Shown here: positions 8,108 to 15,906 of the stretch, piece after piece
Layout: each line of letters begins with the position of its first letter
Position numbering within the stretch: position 1 is the first letter of the stretch
NCBI GenBank assembly: GCA_040904625.1
Contig: JBBDTC010000106.1
Location: 1 to 41,996, forward strand
Length of the DNA stretch: 41,996 nucleotides
Origin: JACKNG01 sp040904625
Lineage (GTDB): Bacteria; Pseudomonadota; Gammaproteobacteria; Ga0077536
Direction: 5' to 3'
Position numbers and translations under genes: made by a program
Notes under the pieces: generated by a model
What the model was told of the DNA's origin: nothing
Databases searched by the model: none
Seen by the model: only the letters and a program-made list of their open reading frames with translations

Positions 8108-8959
8108 TCAAGTACGTAAGCGCGCGGCCAGCGCGGCAATCTTGTCGAGCACGGGCAGGACTTCGTCGCGCCCGGCAGAGGGCAGGCCGAAGATCAGATG
8201 CGAGTAGCCGCTGGCGAGGCGCTGACGCAGTTCGACCTCATCGAGCGGTGGATAGAACAGCGCCAGGGTGATGTCCTCGAAGGCCCGGCCACGGCGCGCG
8301 CAAGCCTCGCGCAGCTGGTCGATGGAAGCACCGCCGGCGCGCCCGCCGATCGGAATCCAGCCGTCGGCGTACTCCGCGACACGGTCGGCGACGAAGGTCG
8401 AGTTCGCGCCGATCCAGATCGGCGGCCCACCCGGCTGCACCGGCTTGGGATACGACCACAGCTTCTCGAAATCGACATACTCACCATGGAATTCGGGCTC
8501 GTCGTCGCGCCAGATGGTCTTCATTGCGAGGATGCGTTCGCGCACCACCCGCCAGCGGCGCTCGAAGTCGACGCCGTGATTCTCCACCTCGGGTTTGTTC
8601 CAGCCCGCGCCGACGCCGAAAATGAAGCGGCCATTGGACAGGCGATCGACGGTTGCCACTTCCTTGGCCAGCGAGATCGGGTGGCGCTGCGAGACCAGGC
8701 AGATGCCGGTACCGAGACGGATGCGCGTCGTGACCGCGGCGCAGGCGCCGAGCACCACGAACGGATCGTAGGTGCGCAGATAGGAGGCCGGCACCTTGCC
8801 GTCGGGAAAGAACGGCGAGTGCGTATCGAGCGGGATGTGGGTGTGCTCCGGCACGAACAGTGAATCGAGCCCTCGCCCCTCGACCTCGCGCGCGAGGTCG
8901 AGGGGTTGAATGGATTCGTCAGTGGCGAAGATCATCACGCCGCAAGCTGGTGCAGTCAT
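8108..8959 (-). CDS. LLM-class flavin oxidoreductase, probable F420-dependent subfamily
   Basis: A 283-residue luciferase-like flavin enzyme. Hallmarks are REVEGRGLDSLFVPEHTHIP near the N-terminus, RIRLGTGICLVSQRHPISLAKEVATVDRLSNGRFIFGVGAGWN and YPKPVQPGGPPIWIGANS. The arrangement resembles the TIGR03619 F420-dependent group, recalled from memory and not searched. AGGAG lies 6-7 nt before the ATG. It is the first gene of the minus-strand set with srkA (28 bp downstream), the LLM at 5903 and cysK, so co-transcription with srkA is likely. It shares only superfamily-level motifs with the other LLM protein here, so they are not recent duplicates. Substrate unknown. Confidence 0.9.
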   Translation of the reverse strand: MTAPACGVMIFATDESIQPLDLAREVEGRGLDSLFVPEHTHIPLDTHSPFFPDGKVPASYLRTYDPFVVLGACAAVTTRIRLGTGICLVSQRHPISLAKEVATVDRLSNGRFIFGVGAGWNKPEVENHGVDFERRWRVVRERILAMKTIWRDDEPEFHGEYVDFEKLWSYPKPVQPGGPPIWIGANSTFVADRVAEYADGWIPIGGRAGGASIDQLREACARRGRAFEDITLALFYPPLDEVELRQRLASGYSHLIFGLPSAGRDEVLPVLDKIAALAARLRT

Positions 8960-9059
8960 GCCGTGCTCCTGTTCGTGCTCGATTCGCGCCTGGCCATGTC
9001 GTCCTCCTGCTCTGTCCTGTGTTGATGCTAGCCTACCGCGCGCCGTCGACGCTACGACC

Positions 9060-9075
9060 GATTATGCAGATAATC
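9060..9075. promoter_or_regulatory. Inverted repeat just upstream of the sulfotransferase-like gene
   Basis: GATTAT-GCAG-ATAATC, a perfect 6-bp inverted repeat, ends 10 bp before the ATG at 9086. It contains GATAAT (9069-9074), a possible -10 box. The 126-bp divergent region to the LLM gene holds nothing else I can support. Operator or promoter function is inference. Confidence 0.3.
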
Positions 9076-9085
9076 ACGCCCCGCC

Positions 9086-9844
9086 ATGAACCTTCGTCAG
9101 CGCCACTTCGTACTCACCTTCGGCCGCAGCGGGTCGTCGCTCCTGTGCGCCATCCTGGCCGATGCCGGCGCTGATTTCGCGCTGCCGGTACCGGCCTCCT
9201 GGGATCCGCGGCACGGCATCATGGAACACCCGCAAATCAAGCAGGCAGCACACCACATGCGCCGCGCATTCGACATCGATGCCGGCCGCCGTTTCGTCAT
9301 CGCACCGCGCATAGAGGCCGGCATCAGACGCCGCCGCGCGCGCCGCCATCTGTGCCGGGCACTCGAGGCCGCGGCTTATGTCAAGATTGGCGATCTGGAC
9401 CTCCTGGTGCAGATGGCCTTTGCCCTCGGCTACAGCCCACGGGTGCTGCTCAATCTGCGCCGTTTCGAGGACTGCCTGGCGAGCACGCTGGTCGGCCGCA
9501 AGCATCACGGCCCCGACAGCCTCGCCGTCGACTACGCGCGCATCTGCCGCCAGGGGCTGGCACTCATGCAGACCTTCGGCGGTTGCGTAGTCAGCTACGA
9601 AGACCTGCTGGGCGGCAGCGAGGCCGCCTGGATCCCAGCCGCCGCCACCGTCACCGGGCTCGACGCCGATGCGCTGCGTCGCGCTGCCCGCCAGCGCGTC
9701 AACGCACCTGTCCACGGCCCTGCCAACGTCGCCGTGGTCTATGGCGAGTGCCGGACGCTCTACGAAACCCTGAGCGCACTAAACGGACGCGTGTTCGAAC
9801 CGAGCGCACCGGTGTGCCGGGCACTGGAGAGCCGTCAAAACTGA
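9086..9844 (+). CDS. Sulfotransferase-like protein
   Basis: A 252-residue cytoplasmic protein. The N-terminal FVLTFGRSGSSLLCAIL (about 8-24) matches the PAPS 5'-phosphosulfate loop of sulfotransferases (GxxRSGTT/S-type), directly after the first beta strand. A second family-like element is PRVLLNLRRFEDCLASTLV, in the position of the 3'-phosphate-binding R...S motif. A late segment VVSYEDLLG matches the 'YEDL' element common in this fold. It would transfer sulfate from PAPS to an alcohol or amine acceptor, with the acceptor unknown. It stands alone, reads away from the LLM genes, and has no clear Shine-Dalgarno site. A catalytically inactive paralogue is possible. Confidence 0.7.
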   Translation: MNLRQRHFVLTFGRSGSSLLCAILADAGADFALPVPASWDPRHGIMEHPQIKQAAHHMRRAFDIDAGRRFVIAPRIEAGIRRRRARRHLCRALEAAAYVKIGDLDLLVQMAFALGYSPRVLLNLRRFEDCLASTLVGRKHHGPDSLAVDYARICRQGLALMQTFGGCVVSYEDLLGGSEAAWIPAAATVTGLDADALRRAARQRVNAPVHGPANVAVVYGECRTLYETLSALNGRVFEPSAPVCRALESRQN

Positions 9845-9888
9845 ATACCTGCGAAAAAACGCGCGTCCTATGGGAGTGCAATTTCTTA

Positions 9889-9907
9889 ATTGAGAATGAT
9901 TCTTATT
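9889..9907 (+). promoter_or_regulatory. Fur box
   Basis: The core TGAGAATGATTCTTA (9891-9905) matches the 7-1-7 Fur consensus TGATAATnATTATCA at 12 of 14 defined positions. It overlaps a possible promoter TTGAGA (9890-9895) - 15 bp - TTTAGT (9911-9916). It sits 53 bp before the start of the unknown gene at 9958, in AT-rich DNA that contrasts with the surroundings. Iron-dependent repression of the two downstream genes is the natural reading. Confidence 0.75.
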
Positions 9908-9957
9908 TCGTTTAGTCTCGTGGCTGTGCAACGAACACCTGCAGGAGATTGCCTGTC

Positions 9958-10434
9958 ATGCCCGTCATCGACCTCGCCGAACGCCGCCGTCTTCTCCCCC
10001 GCAAGCACGGCCGCACCAGGCCACCACCACCGCACGACCCGCACGATCGGATCCTCGTCGACACCCATCGAGCGTCCGGCGCTTCTCCTTGCATGAGCTC
10101 CTGGGAGGTGCGCATCTTCGACCCGGCTGGCCAATTCCATCTCTATTTCAATACCACCGGTTTCGGCCACGTCCAGTTGTGGAACCCCTGGTACGGCATT
10201 TCCCTGCTCACCCCGTCGCGTCTCACCGCCGGCCGTTACGAGGCTTTCCCGATGGCAGGCTGGAAATACGCTGCCAATGATTATGCGCACCTGGCCCGCA
10301 CGATCAGCGCCACTGTCGCGACCACGCTGCCGTCACTCTCCCAGATCACCGCGTACTGCCAGGAATATGCGGCCTGGATGCCCGATGGCGATGGCACCCA
10401 ACGCGCTGGAGCGGCGCTGGCCCGGCACCCATGA
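9958..10434 (+). CDS. Unknown protein, first gene of a Fur-box operon
   Basis: A 158-residue protein that I do not recognise. The first 45 residues are basic and proline-rich (RTRPPPPHDPHD). Residues 48-110 are strikingly rich in aromatics and look like one compact domain (WEVRIFDPAGQFHLYFNTTGFGHVQLWNPWYGIS, then GWKYAANDYAHLARTI). There are few cysteines and no signal peptide or membrane helix. CAGGAG lies about 10 nt before the ATG, and an in-frame TTG at 9949 is a possible earlier start. It overlaps the next gene by 4 bp (ATGA), so the two are translationally coupled. The Fur box upstream predicts induction under iron limitation. A role in iron acquisition or iron-sparing metabolism is inference only. 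Confidence 0.75.
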   Translation: MPVIDLAERRRLLPRKHGRTRPPPPHDPHDRILVDTHRASGASPCMSSWEVRIFDPAGQFHLYFNTTGFGHVQLWNPWYGISLLTPSRLTAGRYEAFPMAGWKYAANDYAHLARTISATVATTLPSLSQITAYCQEYAAWMPDGDGTQRAGAALARHP

Positions 10435-10721
10435 AACGCGTCTGTGTGCTCAAAGCAGTGTTGTTCGACGGCGTCGACCCCAACACCTTGCCCATCGAAG
10501 CACTGCATGCCGCCTGCGTGCACATGGTGACCCGCTTCGTCATTCATCCGAGTCCCGGTGTGGCGGAGTCGGTGAGTGCCCTGCTCGAGGCGCTCGCCGT
10601 CCACGCCGACGCCTACCAGGCACCCAATGGACAGGATTTGTACGGCTCGGCCGCCGCAACCTGGGCCCAGTTGAGCGCTGTATTGCAACAAGAAGCCGCT
10701 GCCGGCGAGGTTCGGCATTGA
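10431..10721 (+). CDS. Unknown small protein, second gene of the Fur-box operon
   Basis: A 96-residue protein, not recognised. It is predicted largely helical (LPIEALHAACVHMVTRFVIHP, VAESVSALLEALAVHADAY, AAATWAQLSAVLQQEAAAG). It has two cysteines, C5 and C29, with no paired spacing, and no signal or membrane segment. Its ATG overlaps the stop of the 158-residue protein (ATGA), which suggests that the two products are made in fixed ratio and perhaps form a complex. It is followed after 40 bp by the convergent nitronate-monooxygenase-type gene with no visible terminator. The coding assignment rests on the overlap, the intact frame and the shared regulation. Confidence 0.7.
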   Translation: MKRVCVLKAVLFDGVDPNTLPIEALHAACVHMVTRFVIHPSPGVAESVSALLEALAVHADAYQAPNGQDLYGSAAATWAQLSAVLQQEAAAGEVRH

Positions 10722-10761
10722 AACCGTCGCGGCCAGCGATGCGTGCGGTGGGACGCCAAGC

Positions 10762-11757
10762 TCACTCCCGCGCCGCGGCATCGATTCGAGCCGCGCTGAG
10801 ATGACGACCGGCCCCGTCCAGCACCGCGGCCGCAGCCGCAACGATAGATTCCACCACGGCGGCGGCCGGGGACACATCGCTGATCAAGTCAGCGGCCTCA
10901 CCGACGATCACCGCGGCGTGATCGACTTCGCCCGCCGCGCTCGCCGCGGCAAACCGCTCACGTGCGGCGCGGCTGTCGAATTCTTCCGGCGCGATGGCGT
11001 AACGACGCGTCGTCTCGTTGGCCAGCGTGCGCAAGGCATAACCGGGCGGCCAGTGCCAACCACGCAGCCGATCGAAGGCGGCGCTGCGCACGGTATCGTC
11101 GCCACTGGCCTCCACCGCCCGAGTCTTGGCGTGAGGGTGGGCCAGGGATTCCGCACAGGCGTAGAAGCGGCTGCCGAGCATGGCGCCGCAGGCGCCGAGC
11201 ATCAACACGGCGGCGAGACCGCGGCCGTCAGCGATGCCGCCGGCGGCGACCACCGGCAACGGCGCGACCGCGTCGACCACCGCCGGAACGAGGGCGAGCG
11301 TCGCCCGCTCGCCGGCATGACCGCCTGCCTCGCGGCCCTGCGCAACGATGACATCGGCGCCGGCGTCGCGGGCCGCGCGGGCCTGCGCGACGCTTTGCAC
11401 CTGCGCGATGACCCGGGCACCAGCGGCATGGATGGGCGCGACGTAGGGCGTAATGTCGCCGAATGACAAGAGTACGGCGCGCGGCCGGGCGGCAAGCGCC
11501 AGCTCGAGCACCGCCGGGATCTCGTCGAGGCGCCAGGTGATGAAACCGATACCGATGTCCGCGCGGCCGGCCATCTCGAGTTCGGCCCCGAGCCATTCCG
11601 GATCGCAATAGCCCCCGCCAATCAGGCCCAGTGCGCCGGCACGGCTCACGGCCGCGGCCAGGGCACCGCCGGCCACGCCGGCCATGGGTGCCAGCAGCAC
11701 CGGGTGACGCAGCCCGAGCAGGGCATTGAGCGGAGTCTCCAGATGCGCAGGGGTCAT
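10762..11757 (-). CDS. Nitronate monooxygenase family flavoprotein (2-nitropropane dioxygenase-like)
   Basis: A 331-residue FMN TIM-barrel enzyme. It has the start region HPVLLAPMAGVAGGALAAAVSRAGALGLIGGG, the mid-barrel GADVIVAQGREAGGHAGE with the family's catalytic-type histidine after GG, and VVAAGGIADGRGLAAVLMLGACGAMLGSRF for FMN phosphate binding. The ATG at 11757 has GAGG about 9 nt upstream. A longer in-frame start at 11808 lies beyond the putative -10 box of the divergent gene. The family oxidises alkyl nitronates or, in other members, acts as quinone or enoyl reductases, so the substrate is open. It is divergent from a CoA-transferase and related to the enzyme at 13232. Confidence 0.88.
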   Translation of the reverse strand: MTPAHLETPLNALLGLRHPVLLAPMAGVAGGALAAAVSRAGALGLIGGGYCDPEWLGAELEMAGRADIGIGFITWRLDEIPAVLELALAARPRAVLLSFGDITPYVAPIHAAGARVIAQVQSVAQARAARDAGADVIVAQGREAGGHAGERATLALVPAVVDAVAPLPVVAAGGIADGRGLAAVLMLGACGAMLGSRFYACAESLAHPHAKTRAVEASGDDTVRSAAFDRLRGWHWPPGYALRTLANETTRRYAIAPEEFDSRAARERFAAASAAGEVDHAAVIVGEAADLISDVSPAAAVVESIVAAAAAVLDGAGRHLSAARIDAAARE

Positions 11758-11789
11758 GCAGGAATCCTCGACGGAGAACGAACTGCGGG

Positions 11790-11813
11790 GCTTCGCGAAG
11801 CGCCGCATATAAT
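11790..11813 (+). promoter_or_regulatory. Palindromic operator candidate plus -10 box for the CoA-transferase gene
   Basis: GCTTCGCGAAGC (11790-11801) is a perfect 12-bp palindrome ending 6 bp before TATAAT (11808-11813). Together they lie between two divergent genes, 64 nt before the ATG at 11877. No good -35 hexamer is visible at 17 bp, as expected if an activator or repressor binds there. Regulator unknown. Confidence 0.45.
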
Positions 11814-11876
11814 CGCATTATTCTGGCACGGACCCTGTATTGCTGCCTCGCTCCATCTTCGCCACGGATTTCATCG

Positions 11877-13079
11877 ATGTTCGATCGCAATTTCATCGTT
11901 CTAGAGCTGGCCAACATTCTCGCCGGCCCGATCACCACCATGGCCTTCGCCGAACTCGGCGCACGCGTCATCAAGGTCGAGAATCCACACACAGGCGGTG
12001 ACGCCACGCGCGGCTGGAAACTGGTCAGCGAACCGGCCGAGGGCGACATCTCGGGATATTTTTCCTGTGCCAACTGGGGCAAGGAATCGCTGGCCTGCGA
12101 CTTCACCTGTGCGGCCGGGCGCGAGGTGGTCTACGAACTCGTGCGCCGTGCCGATATCGTGGTGGTGAGCTTCAAACCCGGCGACGAGACCAAGCTTGCA
12201 CTCGACTATGCCACCTTGTCCGCGCTCAATCCGCGTTTGATCTACGGCCAGGTCACCGCTTATGGACCGGACGATCCTCGCCCCGGCTTCGATGCCATCC
12301 TGCAAGCTGAGGCCGGTTTCACCTACCTCAACGGGGAGCCGGATGGACCGCCGACGAAAATGCCGGTCGCATTGATCGATCTGCTGCTCGCCCATCAACT
12401 CAAGGAAGGCCTGCTGCTGGCGTTGCTCAAGCGCGAGCGCAGCGGCCACGGCTCTCTGGTCACCACTTCGCTGTTCGAAGCCGGCATCGCCTCGCTCGCC
12501 AATCAGGCGAGCAATTATCTCGTCGGCGGCAGCGTGCCGCAGCGCATGGGCTCGGAACACCCCAATATCGTGCCTTACGGATCCATCCTGCGCTGCGCCG
12601 ACGGGCGTGAGGTGGTCATCGCCGCGGCCACGGAGCGCCAGTATCGCGAGCTCGTGCGCGCACTCGATCTATCTGAACTCGCCGATCATCCCGACTACGC
12701 CACCGGCCAGCGCCGCGTGCAGCACCGCGATGCCCTGCTCGACCGTATCCGCGAGCGCGCCGCCACCCTCGCCGCGGACGAACTGGCCGCGCGCCTGGGC
12801 ACGGCCAAGGTGCCGTTCGGCTTCGTCAACGACATGGCGGCGGTCTTCGCCGAACCGGGCGCGCAGCGCCTGCTGCTCACCGGCGAGCGCGATGGCCGCC
12901 GTTTCACCGGCGTGCGCACGCTCGCCATCGGCGGCGATGCCGCGGCACTACAAACGCCCCCGCCGCCGCCGCATTTCAATCAACACGCGCAGACCATACT
13001 CACCGGCCTGCTCGGCTATGACGGCACCGCTATCGCTGCACTCGACGCGCGTGGTGCGTTCGGAACACTCAGGACTTGA
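11877..13079 (+). CDS. Class III (CaiB/BaiF, formyl-CoA transferase type) CoA-transferase
   Basis: A 400-residue enzyme moving CoA between acyl groups through an aspartyl-CoA anhydride. It shows the N-terminal VLELANILAGPITTMAFAELGARVIKVENPHTGGDATRGW signature and the catalytic aspartate D139 in GFDAILQAEAGF. The later KMPVALIDLLLAHQLKEGLLLALLKRERSG and LVTTSLFEAGIASLANQ blocks are typical of the family. Length is normal. It is flanked by two nitronate-monooxygenase-type genes and followed by an acyl-CoA ligase on the same strand, which suggests CoA activation of a catabolic intermediate. Two further class III transferases lie at 23040 and 25468. Their low similarity outside family motifs indicates separate substrates. 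Confidence 0.93.
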   Translation: MFDRNFIVLELANILAGPITTMAFAELGARVIKVENPHTGGDATRGWKLVSEPAEGDISGYFSCANWGKESLACDFTCAAGREVVYELVRRADIVVVSFKPGDETKLALDYATLSALNPRLIYGQVTAYGPDDPRPGFDAILQAEAGFTYLNGEPDGPPTKMPVALIDLLLAHQLKEGLLLALLKRERSGHGSLVTTSLFEAGIASLANQASNYLVGGSVPQRMGSEHPNIVPYGSILRCADGREVVIAAATERQYRELVRALDLSELADHPDYATGQRRVQHRDALLDRIRERAATLAADELAARLGTAKVPFGFVNDMAAVFAEPGAQRLLLTGERDGRRFTGVRTLAIGGDAAALQTPPPPPHFNQHAQTILTGLLGYDGTAIAALDARGAFGTLRT

Positions 13080-13231
13080 TCGCGGCCGTCGATCACGAAT
13101 TGCGGTATGGGGGCGTCCTGGCATACGGGCAGCGCCACCCGGGCGGAGCCGGGATGCCCTGCCGGCAGCACAGGAAACGCTCGCGCCCCGACCCGGTTTT
13201 GCGTTAGTTTCATGCGCCTGTTCAGCATCTC

Positions 13232-14227
13232 ATGGACGCCGCCATGCCCGATTTGATAGAGCGCCTGCATACCCCTTGTCCGATCTGGAACGCCGGCATG
13301 GGGGGCGGGCTAGCCGGCCCCGCGCTGGTGGCCGCCGTCTGCGAAGGAGGCGGTCTCGGCGTACTCGGCAGCGGCGGCCTGCCCGGCGATACGGTGCGTG
13401 AACTGATCCAAGCGACGCGCGCGCTCACCTCGCGTCCGTTCGCTGCGAACATCATTCTGCCCATGTCGGCCGGCGACGATATCGAGGCCTGCTTCGACGC
13501 CCGCGTCCCGGTACTGATCCTGTTCTGGGGCGATATCCAGCCTTATGTCGCCGATGCCCATCGCCGTGGCATGTTCGTCGTCGCTCAGTGCGGCGGGCCG
13601 GAGGATGCCGTGGCCGCGGCCGACGCCGGCGCCGACGCAATCATCGTGCAGGGCACGGAGGCCGGGGGGCACGTCAAGGCCGAGCAGCCCTTGTCCGAGA
13701 CCCTGGCCGCGACCCTCGCGGCGCTCGGACCGGTACCGGTGCTGGCCGCGGGCGGACTCGCCACCGGAGCCGATATCGCCGCCGCCCTCGACCGCGGCGC
13801 CCGCGCGGTTTCTCTGGGTACACGTTTCCTGGCGACCACGGAGGCGGCGGCCGTGTCGGAGTACAAGTCCCGTATCGTTGCAGCCCATGCTGCCGACACC
13901 GTCCTGACCAAGATGTTCGATCTCGGTTGGCCCGATGCCCAGCATCGGGTGATCCGCAATACGACATTCGATAGCTGGCAGGCGGCGGGGTCCCCACCAT
14001 CGGGTCAGCGTCCCGGCGAAGGCGAGGAAATCGGTACAATCGGCGCAGGGGACGCTCGCGTGCCGCTGCCACGCTATTCAGTGTATCCGCCGGCCACGGG
14101 CTTCGCGGGCGATCTCGACGCAGCCGCGTTGTATGCCGGTGAGTCGGTCGAGCGCGTCACCGACATACCGTCGGCGGCCGAATTGCTGTCGCGGCTGATG
14201 GACGAACTGCGCGCCGCGAGCGCTTGA
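13232..14227 (+). CDS. Nitronate monooxygenase family flavoprotein, second copy
   Basis: A 331-residue FMN TIM-barrel protein from the ATG at 13232; a start at 13244 is also possible and neither has a good Shine-Dalgarno site. Motifs are CPIWNAGMGGGLAGPALVAAVCEGGGLGVLGSGGL, ADAIIVQGTEAGGHVKAE with the conserved histidine, and VLAAGGLATGADIAAALDRGARAVSLGTRF. It has the same length and overall plan as the enzyme at 10762 but clearly diverged sequence, so it is a paralogue with its own substrate. It follows the CoA-transferase after 152 bp and precedes the acyl-CoA ligase by 56 bp. The activity could be nitronate oxidation or a flavin-dependent enoyl reductase-like step, which the sequence alone does not decide. 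Confidence 0.88.
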   Translation: MDAAMPDLIERLHTPCPIWNAGMGGGLAGPALVAAVCEGGGLGVLGSGGLPGDTVRELIQATRALTSRPFAANIILPMSAGDDIEACFDARVPVLILFWGDIQPYVADAHRRGMFVVAQCGGPEDAVAAADAGADAIIVQGTEAGGHVKAEQPLSETLAATLAALGPVPVLAAGGLATGADIAAALDRGARAVSLGTRFLATTEAAAVSEYKSRIVAAHAADTVLTKMFDLGWPDAQHRVIRNTTFDSWQAAGSPPSGQRPGEGEEIGTIGAGDARVPLPRYSVYPPATGFAGDLDAAALYAGESVERVTDIPSAAELLSRLMDELRAASA

Positions 14228-14283
14228 GCAAGGCACGACGGCGGCAGACACCCCATTCAACACAACCAGGTAATCGACCGAGC

Positions 14284-15840
14284 ATGCGAGTAACCCAGCC
14301 CCTGCAGCGCAATCTGCAACAGCTCCCCAACGAAATTGCGACCGTCGATGGCGAGCGCTGCCATACCTGGGCCGAACTCGTCGACCGGGTCGCCCGCCTC
14401 GCCGGTGCATTGCAGGCGCTGGGCGTCGAACCTGGCGATCGCGTCGCCGTCATCGGCCTCAACTCCGACCGCCACATGGAAGTCTTCTTTGCCGTGCCGT
14501 GGGCAGGCGCGGTCATCGTGCCGACCAACTATCGCTGGGCGGCCCCGGAAATCGCCTTCGCGTTGAACGACTCCGGCGCCCGTGTGCTGTTCGTCGACGC
14601 CCACTTCTGGCTATTGGCGGCGGAGCTGCGCGCACTGGTCGAACACCCGTTGACGATCATCTGTCTCGATGGCCGGCCGGGCGGCGAAGACGGCGTCCTG
14701 GACGCCCTGGTGGCCGACACCGCGCCCGTCGCCGAGTACGTGGCCAGCGCCGATACCTTGTCCGGGATCTTCTATACCGGCGGCACCACAGGCCGCTCCA
14801 AGGGCGTGATGCTGAGCCATGGCAACCACGTCTCCAACACGCTGCAGTTCGCGGCGATGATCGACTTCGGTGCGAATCTCGTCTATCTGCATGCCGCGCC
14901 AATGTTCCATATCGCCGACGCCCTGTATATCTATCTCGTCACCCACCTCGGTGGCCGGCATGTTTTCATCCCGCGCTTCGAACCCGCCGCTTGTGCGACA
15001 GCGATGCAGACGCAGGGGATCACGGATACCATCCTGGTGCCGACCATGATCCAGATGCTGCTCGAGCTGGCCGGCCTGGACGAGTTCGATCTGAGCGCAC
15101 TCCAGCGGCTCTATTACGGCGCCTCGCCGATGCCCGAATCGGTCGCCGTCGCTCTCATCGCCAAACTGCCGCACGTCGCCGCCTACCAGCTCTACGGGCA
15201 GACCGAATCCGGCCCGCTGCTGACCGCGCTCGACTCGCGCTACCACGTCACCGAAGGGCCGTTGGCCGGGCGGCTGCGCTCCGCGGGACGCTCGGTGCCG
15301 GCGGTCGAACTGCGCATCGTCGATGGCGAGGACAACGAAGTGCCACGCGGCACCATCGGCGAAATCGTCGCCCGCGGCCCCAATATCATGCAGGGCTACT
15401 GGGGCCGTGAAGATCTCAGCCGGGAAACGCTGCGCGGCGGCTGGCTGCACACCGGTGACGCCGCCTATATGGACGAAGGCGGCTTCGTGTTCATCAGCGA
15501 CCGGCTCAAAGACATGATCATTTCCGGCGGCGAGAACGTCTACTCGACCGAAGTCGAGAACGCGCTTTATCAGCACCCGGACGTCGCCCAATGCGCCGTC
15601 ATCGGCATCCCGGACGAGAAATGGGGTGAGCGTGTCCATGCCGTCGTGGTGCCGCGCGCCGGGGCCACGCCGGCAGCGGAAGATCTCATGAGTTTCTGCC
15701 GCACCCGCATCGCCGACTACAAATGTCCCCGCTCGATCAGCTTCCGTGACGAACCCCTGCCGGTCTCGGGTGCCGGCAAGGTGTTGAAAACCGAACTGCG
15801 CAAACCGTTCTGGTCAGGCCGCGATCGCCAGGTGAACTGA
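14284..15840 (+). CDS. Acyl-CoA ligase (class I adenylate-forming enzyme)
   Basis: ATP-dependent activation of a carboxylic acid to its CoA thioester, 518 residues from the ATG at 14284. Motifs appear in order: phosphate loop YTGGTTGRSKGVMLSHGN, YGQTES (adenine pocket), GDAAYMDEGGFVFISDRLKDMIISGGENVYSTEVEN (hinge and domain swivel), and the C-terminal catalytic lysine in SGAGKVLKTELR. Substrate could be a medium- or long-chain fatty, aryl or alicyclic acid. It is the last gene of the plus-strand group with the CoA-transferase and second nitronate-monooxygenase-type gene. A second ligase at 19356 belongs to a different subfamily. Confidence 0.92.
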   Translation: MRVTQPLQRNLQQLPNEIATVDGERCHTWAELVDRVARLAGALQALGVEPGDRVAVIGLNSDRHMEVFFAVPWAGAVIVPTNYRWAAPEIAFALNDSGARVLFVDAHFWLLAAELRALVEHPLTIICLDGRPGGEDGVLDALVADTAPVAEYVASADTLSGIFYTGGTTGRSKGVMLSHGNHVSNTLQFAAMIDFGANLVYLHAAPMFHIADALYIYLVTHLGGRHVFIPRFEPAACATAMQTQGITDTILVPTMIQMLLELAGLDEFDLSALQRLYYGASPMPESVAVALIAKLPHVAAYQLYGQTESGPLLTALDSRYHVTEGPLAGRLRSAGRSVPAVELRIVDGEDNEVPRGTIGEIVARGPNIMQGYWGREDLSRETLRGGWLHTGDAAYMDEGGFVFISDRLKDMIISGGENVYSTEVENALYQHPDVAQCAVIGIPDEKWGERVHAVVVPRAGATPAAEDLMSFCRTRIADYKCPRSISFRDEPLPVSGAGKVLKTELRKPFWSGRDRQVN

Positions 15841-15906
15841 ACAGGCTGCTGAATACCGCTTCGCAAATGTCGACCAAGTGGGTACTGTCGGCAGATGGGA
15901 ACAGCC

